In this document: positions 26,361 to 35,773 of the stretch, one piece after another
How positions within the stretch are numbered: the stretch's first letter is position 1
Layout of the letters: each line of letters begins with the position of its first letter
From: Butyrivibrio sp.
GTDB lineage: Bacteria > Bacillota > Clostridia > Lachnospirales > Lachnospiraceae
Length of the DNA: 64,000 nucleotides
Assembly (NCBI GenBank): GCA_022486625.1
Contig: JAKVKH010000004.1
Span: 1-64,000, forward strand
Direction: 5' to 3'
Notes under the pieces: model-generated
What the model saw: only the letters and a program-made list of their open reading frames with translations
Databases searched by the model: none
What the model was told of the DNA's origin: nothing
Made by a program: the position numbers and the translations under genes

Positions 26361-26810
26361 ATGGAAGACAACAGAAACGGGAAAAATCCCTGGCAAAATG
26401 AATATGGAAATCAGAATCAGGAGAATCCCGGTCAGCAAACACCGAATCAGCTTGATCCGCGTTATAATCTGGCCGCCATCGCTGTAGGTCTTGGTGTTTC
26501 TTCCATCGTACTGTGCATGTCCGGCGGACTGGGACTTATTCTGGCAGGCGTAGCCATTATGCTTGCTTTCCTGTCAAGAGGACGCAGCAGAAAAATGCTT
26601 GTTCAGGGCAAAAGAGCTATCGGCTTTGCAGTCATCGGACTTGTTGCCGGATATTCCGTCATGATCTCAAGTGTACATACCGTTATGACAGATCCTCAGC
26701 TGCATCAGCAGCTCAATGATATGTCGCAGCAGATGAACGGTGTCAGTTTCGATGATATGCTTCAGCAGATTGAAAATGAACTCGGTATTCATTTTGGTGA
26801 TACTGTCTGA
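26361..26810 (+). CDS. Small membrane protein, DUF4190-like
   Basis: A 149-residue protein. The first 33 residues are Asn/Gln/Pro-rich and disordered; two membrane helices follow (AAIAVGLGVSSIVLCMSGGL and an AIGFAVIGLVAGYSVMISSV segment) separated by a short Arg/Lys-rich loop. The C-terminus is outside-facing and Gln-rich. The helix-loop-helix with GKRAIGFAVIGLVAG resembles DUF4190 proteins. It precedes two other small genes on the same strand (39 and about 30 bp gaps) and may be co-transcribed with them. No function known. Confidence 0.7.
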   Translation: MEDNRNGKNPWQNEYGNQNQENPGQQTPNQLDPRYNLAAIAVGLGVSSIVLCMSGGLGLILAGVAIMLAFLSRGRSRKMLVQGKRAIGFAVIGLVAGYSVMISSVHTVMTDPQLHQQLNDMSQQMNGVSFDDMLQQIENELGIHFGDTV

Positions 26811-26849
26811 AAATGGCAGTTAATGTTCTTCGGAAAGGAGGAGAACATT

Positions 26850-27323
26850 ATGAGCAGTTCCATCAGTGGCATTGCAACAGGTTACAGCAATTCTGCAGAT
26901 CAGAGCAGCGGTGTTCTGAATCCCGGTCAGAATGAAGCCAAGGCACCCGGCAGACGTTCCTCGCCGGCAGAGTGCCAGACTTGTAAAAACAGAAAATATC
27001 AGGACGGCTCAGATGAGATGGTCTCCTTCAAGTCGGCTGCACACATCGATCCGAGTGCTGCTCCTGCTGTTGTCATGGGACATGAACAGGAACATGTGTC
27101 CAATGCATACAATAAGGCCGCAATGAACAACGGCAAGGTAATTTCCTGTTCTGTACAGTTGCATACTGCAGTCTGTCCGGAATGCGGACGTACCTATGTA
27201 TCCGGCGGTACTACCACCACACAGATCAAATATTACAATGAAAACAATCCCTATCAGACAAACATGAAATCCTCTGACGCTGCCAATAAATACCGTGGTG
27301 CCAATGTAGATCTTGCTGTATAA
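26850..27323 (+). CDS. Small protein with HExxH and two cysteine pairs
   Basis: A 157-residue protein starting at an ATG with AAAGGAGG 8 bases upstream. Central HEQEH (residues 78-82) matches the zinc-metalloprotease HExxH motif within GHEQEHVSNAYNKA. Cys42/Cys45 (CQTC) and Cys109/Cys112 (CPEC) could bind a second metal or form disulphides. The N-terminal 40 residues are Ser/Gly-rich and look disordered; there is no signal peptide. The HEQEH context loosely resembles SprA-related proteins, a comparison from memory. I recall similar proteins only in Lachnospiraceae. It lies between two membrane-protein genes. Protease activity is an inference from the motif. Confidence 0.75.
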   Translation: MSSSISGIATGYSNSADQSSGVLNPGQNEAKAPGRRSSPAECQTCKNRKYQDGSDEMVSFKSAAHIDPSAAPAVVMGHEQEHVSNAYNKAAMNNGKVISCSVQLHTAVCPECGRTYVSGGTTTTQIKYYNENNPYQTNMKSSDAANKYRGANVDLAV

Positions 27324-27352
27324 ATTTATATCGTGAAGGAAGAAACTTAAGC

Positions 27353-28078
27353 ATGAAACATTATAAGACATCCGCCGAACTTAAGGCGACCGCCCGTGAA
27401 CAGCTGCTTGGAAAATATGGAACAACGATCGGAGCTGCACTTCTGATGCTGCTGATCAGTTTATTTCTTTCTTCTTTTGCTCTCATGGAAGTAACCCCTG
27501 CCAATCTGGCCAGTGTGATCCTGTACCGGATCATCCTGTTTCTTTTGGAACTCTTTATGGGTGTCCTGATATCCGGAAACACCTATATGTATATGAATGT
27601 AATTTATGGACAGCCGGTGACCGTAAGTGACCTGTTCTTTGGTTTTCGCCAGCATCCGGATAAGGCGATTCTCATCCAGCTGGCCTTTTCCGTTACTGAT
27701 CTTGTCTGCTCTCTTCCCGGAATCATCTATGATCAAATCTCCGGCAGTTCTTATCGCACCCTCTTTTCCGTGCTGATTGAGCTTGCCTTTTTCTTTGTTT
27801 ACCTTATCATTGCACTGATGCTGTCGCAGTCATTTTACCTTCTGCAGGATTTTCCGGACCGCTCAGTCCCTTATCTGCTCAAAACGAGCATTCAACTGAT
27901 GAATGGCAATAAATGGCGTCTTTTCCGTATGCTGCTTGGTTTCATCCCGCTGATGCTGCTTGGCATCCTAACACTTTTTATTCCTCTTCTCTGGCTCCAC
28001 TCCTATATTGAAACTTCACTTGCTGCATTTTATCAGGATCTGGTTGCGGTAAAGAGCTCTGCTTCTGTTGCGGAATAA
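27353..28078 (+). CDS. DUF975-family integral membrane protein
   Basis: A 241-residue protein with about five or six membrane helices, beginning MKHYKTSAELKATAREQLLGKYG, the characteristic DUF975 opening in which a charged amphipathic segment precedes the first helix. The later TSIQLMNGNKWRLFRMLLGFIP segment is also family-typical. It follows the HExxH gene by about 30 bp and precedes the GH2 gene by 15 bp, so the four genes may be one transcript. The family is poorly characterised; a membrane-stress or transport role cannot be claimed. Confidence 0.82.
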   Translation: MKHYKTSAELKATAREQLLGKYGTTIGAALLMLLISLFLSSFALMEVTPANLASVILYRIILFLLELFMGVLISGNTYMYMNVIYGQPVTVSDLFFGFRQHPDKAILIQLAFSVTDLVCSLPGIIYDQISGSSYRTLFSVLIELAFFFVYLIIALMLSQSFYLLQDFPDRSVPYLLKTSIQLMNGNKWRLFRMLLGFIPLMLLGILTLFIPLLWLHSYIETSLAAFYQDLVAVKSSASVAE

Positions 28079-28093
28079 TTTCAGGAGACTCTT

Positions 28094-29965
28094 ATGGATC
28101 TGATTGATGCAATTCAGAATATTGATCGTACACACGAAGATGATGTACTGGCCCGTCTCTCCACCGTCTGGGGAGAACAACTGATTTCGGACCGGTTACT
28201 CACAGAATACCCACGGCCCCAGTTCGTTCGAGAAAACTGTATCAATCTGAACGGTTACTGGGACTGTTCATTTACTGACACCAAAAGTGCGCCCGGTTCC
28301 TTTGATCAGCAGATTCTGGTTCCATTTTCACCAGAAAGTATTCTGTCCGGGGTTGAACGCACACTGCAGCCGGATGAATATCTGTGGTATCGCAGAGTCC
28401 TGCCGTCACTATCTGCTCCTTCTGCCGGCGCCCGTCTTCTTCTGCATTTTGGCGCTGCAGACCAGATCGCGGAAGTTTATCTGAACGGAATATCCGTCTG
28501 CCGTCATGTCGGCGGATATCTTCCATTTACTATTGACATTACGGATACTCTGCAGTCTTCAGGTGAAGATAATGTTCTTCTCGTCTGCATACAGGATTTC
28601 AGTGATACCTCCTGGCACAGCCGCGGCAAGCAGACCTTAAAACGCGGCGGCATGTACTATACAGCACAGAGCGGCATCTGGCAAAGCGTATGGCTGGAAT
28701 GGGTTCCGGAAGAATATATCTGCAAGGTACACATTCATCCCGATTATGATCTGTCCGTCATTGAACTGACCGTAGACACCAATACGCCACTGGCAGTTCA
28801 CGCTGCCATCAGCACCACTGACGGTATCTTCACTGCCGATGCAGAGGAAAACTCAGCATCTGTATCCGATCCTCTGGAAAGAGATTCAGAACATCCCCTG
28901 GAAAGTTCAGATACCATGCCCTGCAACCATACTGCACTGTGTTTCAGAACCACACTCAGAATTCAGATTCCGAACGCCCATCACTGGACCCCGGAGGATC
29001 CTTTTCTTTATCCCCTTGAAATTACTGCCGGAAGCGATACCGTTACCTCCTACTGTGCCATGCGCTGTTATTCCATTGAACAGAACTGGGAGGGTAAACC
29101 CGTTTTCTGTCTGAACCATGAACCATATTTTCTCTGGGGCGTTCTGGATCAGGGATACTGGCCCGACGGTCTCTATACCGCGCCATCTGACGAAGCCCTG
29201 ATTTATGATATTACCCAGATGAAAGCTCACCATTTCAACATGCTCAGGAAACATGCCAAGATTGAAACGCCGCGCTGGTATTATCACTGCGACAGACTGG
29301 GCATGATTGTCTGGCAGGATATGGTCAGCGGAGGCTCTTCCTATGCAAAGCCTCTCGTCAGCTACCTTCCGACGCTGCTCCCGGATCTGCTGGGCCGCAT
29401 GCCTGACAATAAGGTCAATTACCCGATGCTCTCACGCACCTCCAGGGAAGGGCGCCAGCAGTGGGTGATTGAAATGCGCAATACCATTGATTATCTCTAT
29501 AACGTTCCCAGTATCGCCACCTGGGTTCTCTTCAATGAAGGCTGGGGGCAGTTCAATGCACGCAGCATGACCAGAATCGCCCTTCAGCTTGATACCAGCC
29601 GTCCGATTGACCAGGCAAGCGGCTGGTTTGATCAGGGTACCGGAAGCTACCGCAGTGTACATAACTATTTCCGCAAGCAGGAAATGCAGACAGATCCGCA
29701 CGGACGCGCCTTTGTCATTTCCGAATGCGGCGGGTTCGCCTGTCACGTTGACGGTCATTCCAGCGTGGACCGGATCTTCGGATATAAAAAATACGATACC
29801 CCGGAAGCCCTGGATACCGCATTTCATCAGTTTATTGAAAATGAAATTCATCCGCTCATTCAGAAAGGCTTAAGCGGCATCGTCTACACACAGGTCAGTG
29901 ATGTGGAAGAAGAAGTCAACGGCATTCTGACCTATGACCGGAAAATCTGTAAAATCACACCCTGA
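28094..29965 (+). CDS. Glycoside hydrolase family 2 enzyme
   Basis: A 623-residue cytoplasmic glycosidase (no signal peptide). N-terminal sugar-binding jelly roll (NLNGYWDCSFTDTKSAP...HFGAADQIAEVYLNGISV), Ig-like domain, then the catalytic TIM barrel. The acid/base Glu is Glu482 in FNEGWGQF and the nucleophile is Glu544 in ISECGGF. It lacks the C-terminal domains of LacZ, and is closer in size to the beta-glucuronidase/beta-mannosidase-like subgroup; the substrate cannot be decided. Start supported by AGGAG. Its last 11 bases overlap the end of the convergent MATE gene. Confidence 0.9.
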   Translation: MDLIDAIQNIDRTHEDDVLARLSTVWGEQLISDRLLTEYPRPQFVRENCINLNGYWDCSFTDTKSAPGSFDQQILVPFSPESILSGVERTLQPDEYLWYRRVLPSLSAPSAGARLLLHFGAADQIAEVYLNGISVCRHVGGYLPFTIDITDTLQSSGEDNVLLVCIQDFSDTSWHSRGKQTLKRGGMYYTAQSGIWQSVWLEWVPEEYICKVHIHPDYDLSVIELTVDTNTPLAVHAAISTTDGIFTADAEENSASVSDPLERDSEHPLESSDTMPCNHTALCFRTTLRIQIPNAHHWTPEDPFLYPLEITAGSDTVTSYCAMRCYSIEQNWEGKPVFCLNHEPYFLWGVLDQGYWPDGLYTAPSDEALIYDITQMKAHHFNMLRKHAKIETPRWYYHCDRLGMIVWQDMVSGGSSYAKPLVSYLPTLLPDLLGRMPDNKVNYPMLSRTSREGRQQWVIEMRNTIDYLYNVPSIATWVLFNEGWGQFNARSMTRIALQLDTSRPIDQASGWFDQGTGSYRSVHNYFRKQEMQTDPHGRAFVISECGGFACHVDGHSSVDRIFGYKKYDTPEALDTAFHQFIENEIHPLIQKGLSGIVYTQVSDVEEEVNGILTYDRKICKITP

Positions 29966-31307
29966 ACATCTTTTTCAGCTGCTTTCTGACATGCAGAAAT
30001 GCCGGAATCAGAAACAGGTCCGCACAGATCCATGCAAACGGACTTGCAAGACAGATTCCGGTAAATCCGATCACCGGAACCAGGAACAGCGCCACCAGCG
30101 TTCTCGCTGCCATTTCGCAGACCCCTGCCAGAATGGCAAACATCGAAAATCCCATTCCCTGAATCATGAATCTGACAATATTGACCAGTGCAAGCGGAAT
30201 GTAAAATGCACTGTTCAGAATCAGAAACAGCCTTGCATGTGCCAGTACCGAAGTTTCAGATGCGCTGATAAACAGCATGGCAAATTTATCCCCGAAGAAG
30301 AACAGAACCACAAACGCAATCACGGAATATATAACGCCCAGTTTAATACATGCTTTCAGTCCTGTTCCGAGACGGTCCAGTTTCCTGGCACCGACATTCT
30401 GTCCGCCATAAGTTGCCATTGTAGAACCCATGGCATCAAACGGACAGCAGAAGAACATGCTGACCTTGCTGGCTGCTGTCACAGCTGCCACCGCATCTGA
30501 CCCCAGACCGTTGATTGCGACCTGCAGAATCACACTTCCGATTGCCGTAATGGAGTACTGCAGCCCCATCGGCACACCCATTGCAAAAAGTGTATAAAAG
30601 TATGAATAATCGATTTTCCACTCGCTTTTGCGGATATGCATGATCTCTATCTTCCGGACGATAAACACAAGGCAGCATACTCCGGATACCAGCTGTGAAA
30701 TGACCGTAGCAACAGCTGCTCCCGCTACTCCCATATGAAGGTTCAGGATACAGAACAGATCCAGCGCGATATTGGTCAGTGCACCGACAATGACAAAGAT
30801 CACCGGATGCCGGCTGTCGCCAAGCGCCCGGAGAATTCCGGACAGAAGATTGTACATGTATATAACAGGAATTCCGATGAAAATAATCAGGATATAAGAA
30901 TATGCATAATCAATTACATCAGAAGGTGTATTCATCAGTTCCAGAATCTGTCTGCAGAATATACTGGCCAGAAATGTCATCACCGCCGCAAACAGAACCG
31001 ACAGATATATGCTGTGCGCTGCAAATCTGCGCATGCTGACGTAATCCTTCGCCCCGAATCTCTGCGAAATAGGAATGGCAAAGCCGCTGCAGACACCCAT
31101 GCAGAAGCCGATGATCATGAAATTGATTGCTCCCGTGGAGCCGACGCCGGCAAGCGCCTCTTTCCCCAGAAATTTCCCGACAATCATTGTATCAATCAGG
31201 TTATAAAGCTGTTGAAAGAGAGTTCCTCCCAGAAGCGGAAGCGAGAACCCCAGAATCAGCTTCATCGGTGATCCCACGGTCAGATCTTTTGTTACACTGT
31301 TTGCCAT
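29955..31307 (-). CDS. MATE-family multidrug efflux transporter
   Basis: A 450-residue membrane protein with about twelve helices in two homologous halves. The N-terminal MKLILGFSLPLLGGTLFQQL and GVGSTGAINFMIIGFCMGVC segments, and the matching start of the second half (VPMGLQYSITAIGSVILQVA), are typical of MATE/DinF-type exporters that use Na+ or H+ gradients. Start supported by GGGAGG. It lies just after the opp operon terminator, and it overlaps the GH2 gene tail to tail by 11 bp with no room for a separate terminator. Confidence 0.93.
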   Translation of the reverse strand: MANSVTKDLTVGSPMKLILGFSLPLLGGTLFQQLYNLIDTMIVGKFLGKEALAGVGSTGAINFMIIGFCMGVCSGFAIPISQRFGAKDYVSMRRFAAHSIYLSVLFAAVMTFLASIFCRQILELMNTPSDVIDYAYSYILIIFIGIPVIYMYNLLSGILRALGDSRHPVIFVIVGALTNIALDLFCILNLHMGVAGAAVATVISQLVSGVCCLVFIVRKIEIMHIRKSEWKIDYSYFYTLFAMGVPMGLQYSITAIGSVILQVAINGLGSDAVAAVTAASKVSMFFCCPFDAMGSTMATYGGQNVGARKLDRLGTGLKACIKLGVIYSVIAFVVLFFFGDKFAMLFISASETSVLAHARLFLILNSAFYIPLALVNIVRFMIQGMGFSMFAILAGVCEMAARTLVALFLVPVIGFTGICLASPFAWICADLFLIPAFLHVRKQLKKMFRV

Positions 31308-31330
31308 ATTTTTCCTCCCTGCAGCTGAAA

Positions 31331-31364
31331 ACGGATCTGCCGATGTTCATTCCGGCAGATCCGT
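31331..31364 (-). terminator. Terminator of the opp operon
   Basis: Perfect 12-bp arms ACGGATCTGCCG / CGGCAGATCCGT, followed on the minus strand by TTTTC. It stands between oppF and the MATE gene. Confidence 0.8.
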
Positions 31365-31389
31365 CTGTAACTCATTAATTAATATCATA

Positions 31390-32217
31390 TTACTTATTCA
31401 GTACTGTATCAAGATCCCATTTCTCATAAATTTTGGGTACATCGCTGATCAGTCTCCTGGTATAGGCATCCTTCGGATTGATAATTACGTCTTCTGCCGG
31501 ACCCGATTCAACGAATCTGCCATGCTCCATGATATATACCTTATCAGAAATGTAATATGCAAGTCCGATATCATGCGTGATAAAGATGACTGTCATATTG
31601 ATTTCATCACGCAGTTTAAGCAGCATATCCAGAATCGTTGCCCTTGAGCAGGCATCAATCATGGATGTCGGTTCATCTGCCATCAGAATCTTGGGTTTTA
31701 ACAGGAAGATTCTGGCGATCATCAGTCTCTGCATCTGCCCGCCGGATAATTCAAACGGATATTTATTCGTCAGTTCTGCAAATTTCAGATTAACAAAGCT
31801 GCAGGCCTCTGTCATCATCTCCACTTTCTGCTCATACGGAAGATTTTTACATCCTCTCATATTCAGGCAGTCGAGAAGAACGGAATCGATTTTATAAAAA
31901 ATATTATAGGATGAGAAAGGATCCTGGAAAATCGGCTGTATGTTTTTCCAGTATTCTTTTTTCTTGGCATTGGTTCCGATATCCCGTGGCTGTCCCTGAT
32001 ACAGAACCTGTCCCTCAGTGACACTGATCAGGCCCAGAAGCATCTTGGAAAGGGTAGTCTTGCCGCTTCCTGATTCTCCTACAATAGAGACAATCTCACC
32101 TTCATTAAAATCAAAATCCACATGATCTACTGCTACCGTCTCCTGCTTGCCGGCGCCAAAGATCTTGGTGACGCCTCTTCCGCTCAGACAGGGTTTTTTC
32201 TCATTCTCCATCGCCAT
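31390..32217 (-). CDS. oppF: Peptide ABC transporter ATPase, OppF type
   Basis: One of two ATPases driving the importer. The 275-residue protein has Walker [17 protein letters not shown]-loop [10 protein letters not shown], the signature [14 protein letters not shown] and Walker [14 protein letters not shown]. It lacks most of the C-terminal oligopeptide-binding extension present in OppD. Two closely spaced ATGs are possible; I chose the one at 32217 because GGGAGG is then 9 bases away rather than 3. It overlaps the end of oppD. Confidence 0.9.
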   Translation of the reverse strand: MAMENEKKPCLSGRGVTKIFGAGKQETVAVDHVDFDFNEGEIVSIVGESGSGKTTLSKMLLGLISVTEGQVLYQGQPRDIGTNAKKKEYWKNIQPIFQDPFSSYNIFYKIDSVLLDCLNMRGCKNLPYEQKVEMMTEACSFVNLKFAELTNKYPFELSGGQMQRLMIARIFLLKPKILMADEPTSMIDACSRATILDMLLKLRDEINMTVIFITHDIGLAYYISDKVYIMEHGRFVESGPAEDVIINPKDAYTRRLISDVPKIYEKWDLDTVLNK

Positions 32218-33217
32218 TGCCATACGCCTCCCTTATCTTACGAACCGACATCAGACAACGATACATACGATCATCATCAAATACCTTTTCATCAATTGCC
32301 ATTGCTGAACAGGTCGGTGTTGCATACGGACAGCGCTCTGCGAATCTGCAGCCTTTCGGCGGATTTTTCAGATTCGGAGGCGTTCCCGGAATTGCCGTCA
32401 GTTTACGTTCTCTGACACCTGATTCCGGTACAATAATAGACCCCATAAGACCCTTGGAGTACGGATGTACCGGATCAAAGACCATTTCCTTTGCCGTTCC
32501 CTTTTCCACCATCTGCCCTGCATACATTACCATAATATCATCTGTTACGTTATACAGAAGCGGCAGTTCGTGTGTGATAAAGATCATGGACTTGATATAG
32601 CCTTTTTCCATCAGCTCTCTCATCATACGGATTACCATCTTCTGAGAAGTAACATCCAGTGCAGATGACGGTTCATCAGCAATCAGCACCTTCGGAGAAA
32701 GGATCGTGGAGATTGCAATTACCGTACGCTGTTTCATACCGCCCGACAGCTCTACTGCATGCTTCTGAAGCACTTCTTCCGGAAGTCCAAGCTCTGCAAA
32801 ACGTTCTCTTGCCATATCATAAATTTCTTTTTTGGTCATCTTGATGCCATGCGCATGCATGACGTCTTCAATGAAGCTGATGATCTTCTGTGTCGGATTG
32901 AGTGCATTCATGGCTGCCTGCGGAATATAGGCGATCTCATTGCCAAGAATCTTATGTCTGACCTGCTCAGGCTTCATATCTGAAATTTTCACGCCATCTA
33001 CGATAATGTCACCGCTGATATAATGAAGCGGTGCGAAATAATACCCCATCAGGCTGAGTGCCAGCGTGGATTTTCCGCATCCGGATTCTCCCGCGATCCC
33101 CAGCGATTTTCCTTCTTCTATTTTGAGGGAAACATCATCTACCGCATATACATCTTCGTGAAATCTGGTAATGTATTTGGTCTTCAGATGACTGATTTCC
33201 AACATTGTTTTTCCCAT
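32201..33217 (-). CDS. oppD: Peptide ABC transporter ATPase, OppD type
   Basis: The second ATPase of the importer, 338 residues. Walker [16 protein letters not shown], signature [13 protein letters not shown], Walker [13 protein letters not shown]. The C-terminal oligo_HPY extension has the iron-sulphur-type cysteines of OppD proteins ([18 protein letters not shown], plus CLMS near the end). Start at 33217 placed by a GGAAG site; upstream in-frame sequence belongs to the intercistronic hairpin region. It overlaps oppF by 17 bp. Confidence 0.92.
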   Translation of the reverse strand: MGKTMLEISHLKTKYITRFHEDVYAVDDVSLKIEEGKSLGIAGESGCGKSTLALSLMGYYFAPLHYISGDIIVDGVKISDMKPEQVRHKILGNEIAYIPQAAMNALNPTQKIISFIEDVMHAHGIKMTKKEIYDMARERFAELGLPEEVLQKHAVELSGGMKQRTVIAISTILSPKVLIADEPSSALDVTSQKMVIRMMRELMEKGYIKSMIFITHELPLLYNVTDDIMVMYAGQMVEKGTAKEMVFDPVHPYSKGLMGSIIVPESGVRERKLTAIPGTPPNLKNPPKGCRFAERCPYATPTCSAMAIDEKVFDDDRMYRCLMSVRKIREAYGNGDGE

Positions 33218-33304
33218 ATATTCTTCCTTTCCGTGTCCCCACACCGATTTTATTCTCAATTTCACACTCAACTCTCTGTCTCCGAAGATGCGAAGCATCC
33301 TCCT

Positions 33305-33336
33305 ACAGACAGGAGCTGCTTTTAGCTCCTGTCTGT
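33305..33336 (-). other. Intercistronic hairpin between oppC and oppD
   Basis: Perfect 13-bp arms ACAGACAGGAGCT / AGCTCCTGTCTGT starting at the oppC stop codon, followed further down by a second small palindrome GATGC-ttc-GCATC. There is no T-run on the minus strand, so it is more likely an RNA-stability or processing structure than a terminator. Confidence 0.6.
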
Positions 33337-34586
33337 TAATCGCGGAGCTGCGGGTTGAATACCTGATCAAGTCCTGTATTCATCAGGTTCAGTGAGAAAG
33401 AAATCAGTGCAATCATGATAACTACCGGGAAATATGCCCACCAGCTGCCATTAAGATGTGCGGAATACTGCATTGCCCAGTTCATCATAAGTCCCAGCGT
33501 TGCTGTCTTGGTCGTCGCCGGTCCAAGACCGATCATGGACAGCTGTGCTTCTGAAAGAATTCCGGAGGAAATCTGCAGAATCATTGCCATGACAACATAG
33601 GAAGCAATGTAAGGAAGAATATCTGTAAAAATAATTCTCATCATACTGTGTCCGGACAGCTTGGACAGATTGACATGATCACGGTTTCTGAGTGAAATTA
33701 CCTGTGATCTGACAGATCTGGTGGTCCATGGCCATGAGGTCAGTCCAATGATCAGTGCCACCATCATGATTCCTCTCGCGGAATTACCTACACTGTAGGA
33801 AATCAGGATCAGAATGACGAAGGAAGGAATTACGGTAAAGAGGTTCGTGATAAACATGATCAGATTATCCGGAAATCCGCCAAGATAACCTGCCAGCAGT
33901 CCCAGAAACAATCCGATAGCGGTTGCAATCAGACCGGCAATAAAACCGATTTTCAAGGAGGACACCGTGGCAGAAATCAGTTCTGTCAGTACATCACGTC
34001 CGAAATTATCTGTTCCGAGAATGAAGGTTCTCTTGTTCGAAATATCACCCGTGTTGATAAAGTCCGTTTCTTTAATGGTCTTGGATTCTGTCAGTGCACC
34101 GGTATCTGCGTCCTTGTCTGCAATAATGACACCACTGTCCTTCAATGCTGCTGTAATTTTCTTATCCAGACGGACATAATATTTTTTCTTGGCTGCAATA
34201 AGTCCCGGCTGTGCAACTGTAGAATCATAATGTGCCTGCCACAGCTCTGCCATTTTCTGCGCATCCGTAACATCAATATCAGACTCTTTGACTCCGCCGT
34301 ATTTGATCAGCCACTGCTGCATCGCAGAAAGGTCATCCACACTGAGTGCCGCCTGAAGTTTTGCAGAAGATGCATCTACATTGAGTGAGTACGGCTCCTC
34401 TGTTGCTGCCTCTTCCTGTGAAATGTAGGTGCCGGGTGCAAAAAAGTTACCGTTTCCGACCATGGCCAGCGGATCTGTACGTACGATCAGCGGATAAAAG
34501 ATACAGGTCAGAAAAATAATAAAAAATATGATAAAGCCTACCAGAAATTTTCCGGAATGGAATACCTGTTTAATTGTATTTTTCAT
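33336..34586 (-). CDS. oppC: Peptide ABC transporter permease, OppC type
   Basis: Membrane subunit with the binding-protein-dependent transport motif ([20 protein letters not shown], the EAA loop). It has 416 residues, about 100 more than common OppC proteins. The extra sequence, roughly residues 55-187, lies after the first membrane helix and before the [18 protein letters not shown] landmark; it is hydrophilic, Ala/Asp/Lys-rich and should face outside. Start supported by GGAGGG. It follows oppB by 14 bp. Confidence 0.92.
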   Translation of the reverse strand: MKNTIKQVFHSGKFLVGFIIFFIIFLTCIFYPLIVRTDPLAMVGNGNFFAPGTYISQEEAATEEPYSLNVDASSAKLQAALSVDDLSAMQQWLIKYGGVKESDIDVTDAQKMAELWQAHYDSTVAQPGLIAAKKKYYVRLDKKITAALKDSGVIIADKDADTGALTESKTIKETDFINTGDISNKRTFILGTDNFGRDVLTELISATVSSLKIGFIAGLIATAIGLFLGLLAGYLGGFPDNLIMFITNLFTVIPSFVILILISYSVGNSARGIMMVALIIGLTSWPWTTRSVRSQVISLRNRDHVNLSKLSGHSMMRIIFTDILPYIASYVVMAMILQISSGILSEAQLSMIGLGPATTKTATLGLMMNWAMQYSAHLNGSWWAYFPVVIMIALISFSLNLMNTGLDQVFNPQLRD

Positions 34587-34600
34587 ATCGCACGCCCTCC

Positions 34601-35605
34601 TTAATCCTGCTGGTTGGCTTTGACTCTCGGGTCAATGACACCATAGAGCAGCTCAACTACCAGATTGGCAATCAGTACCATAATGGTAATGATCAGGGTA
34701 CATGCAGACAGAAGCGGATAATCCTGGCCTTTGATTGCCGTCAGCATCGTGGTTCCAAGTCCGGGATAGCTGAAGATAATCTCTGCAACCAGTGCACCAC
34801 CGATCATGGTTCCAAGGGAAAGTGCAAGGCCTGTAATCTGCGGAAGCATTGCGTTACGGAACACATAACCGACAATTTTTCTGTCCTTGATTCCGAGAAA
34901 TCTGGAATATTTGACATAATCTGCATTCAGTTCATATATGGACATGGATCGCATACCAATTGCCTGTCCGCCGATTGTGATCAGCACAATGGACCAGAAC
35001 GGGAGCTGATAATGCGCAATTACCGATTTAACAAATACCCAGCTGGCATTCGGAATCAGATCAAATCCGTAGCCGCCGCTGCTGGGCGCAACTCCCAGCC
35101 TGATGGCAAAGATAAACAGAAGAATCGTCGCCATACCAAAAGCAGGAATATTGCTGACAAAAAGGAAAAACGGAAGAATTACCTTATCAAATACGCCTCG
35201 GATATATGCTGCAATGGCACCAAGAAGATTTCCCAGGAACCATCCGACAATAATCGCCGGCAGCTGCAGTGCAACTGTCCACCATACAGAAGAGGAAATA
35301 ATATCTGCGACAGTTCTCGGATACTGACTGAAGGAAACGCCAAAGTCCCCTTTCAATGCGTGGCTCAGCCAGATAAAGAACTGTTCATACATTGGTTTAT
35401 TGATACCGAATTTCTCGGCATAGTCCTGATAAACTTTCTGAATTGCCGTAGAGTCCTGCATTCCGTTAATCGATCTGGATGCAATTGCAGATACCGGATC
35501 CCCCGGCATCATTCTGGGCAATACGAAATTCAGTATTACTGCAAAAACAAGTGTCAGCAAATACCAGAATATTTTCTGACCATAATACTTTTTAAATCCC
35601 TTCAA
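34601..35605 (-). CDS. oppB: Peptide ABC transporter permease, OppB type
   Basis: A 334-residue membrane subunit with six helices. [17 protein letters not shown] and the EAA-loop region ([20 protein letters not shown]) are typical of OppB/DppB. I place the start at a TTG (35605-35603) with GGGGGTG 6 bases upstream, which yields [17 protein letters not shown]; a longer in-frame version would include the leader. It is separated from oppA by a terminator-like hairpin, so its level is probably lower than that of the receptor. Confidence 0.92.
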   Translation of the reverse strand: MKGFKKYYGQKIFWYLLTLVFAVILNFVLPRMMPGDPVSAIASRSINGMQDSTAIQKVYQDYAEKFGINKPMYEQFFIWLSHALKGDFGVSFSQYPRTVADIISSSVWWTVALQLPAIIVGWFLGNLLGAIAAYIRGVFDKVILPFFLFVSNIPAFGMATILLFIFAIRLGVAPSSGGYGFDLIPNASWVFVKSVIAHYQLPFWSIVLITIGGQAIGMRSMSIYELNADYVKYSRFLGIKDRKIVGYVFRNAMLPQITGLALSLGTMIGGALVAEIIFSYPGLGTTMLTAIKGQDYPLLSACTLIITIMVLIANLVVELLYGVIDPRVKANQQD

Positions 35606-35660
35606 TATAGTCACCCCCGTTTCAGGCTTCCTGCATGCAACCACCCGAATCTATTCAGAA

Positions 35661-35697
35661 AAGGGGCTGCCGGAAACCACTTCCGGCAACCCCCCTT
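35661..35697 (-). terminator. Partial terminator between oppA and oppB
   Basis: Stem of about 15 bp (AAGGGGCTGCCGGAA with TTCCGGCAACCCCCCTT, one bulge region), followed on the minus strand by TTTTCTG. Located just downstream of the receptor gene, it likely lets the binding protein be made in excess over the membrane subunits. Confidence 0.75.
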
Positions 35698-35773
35698 TTG
35701 ACAAAGTAAGATGCCTTCCATATTACTTTGTTGTTACCTTTTCAGCCTGAATCTGTTTCAGGTGTGCAATTGA

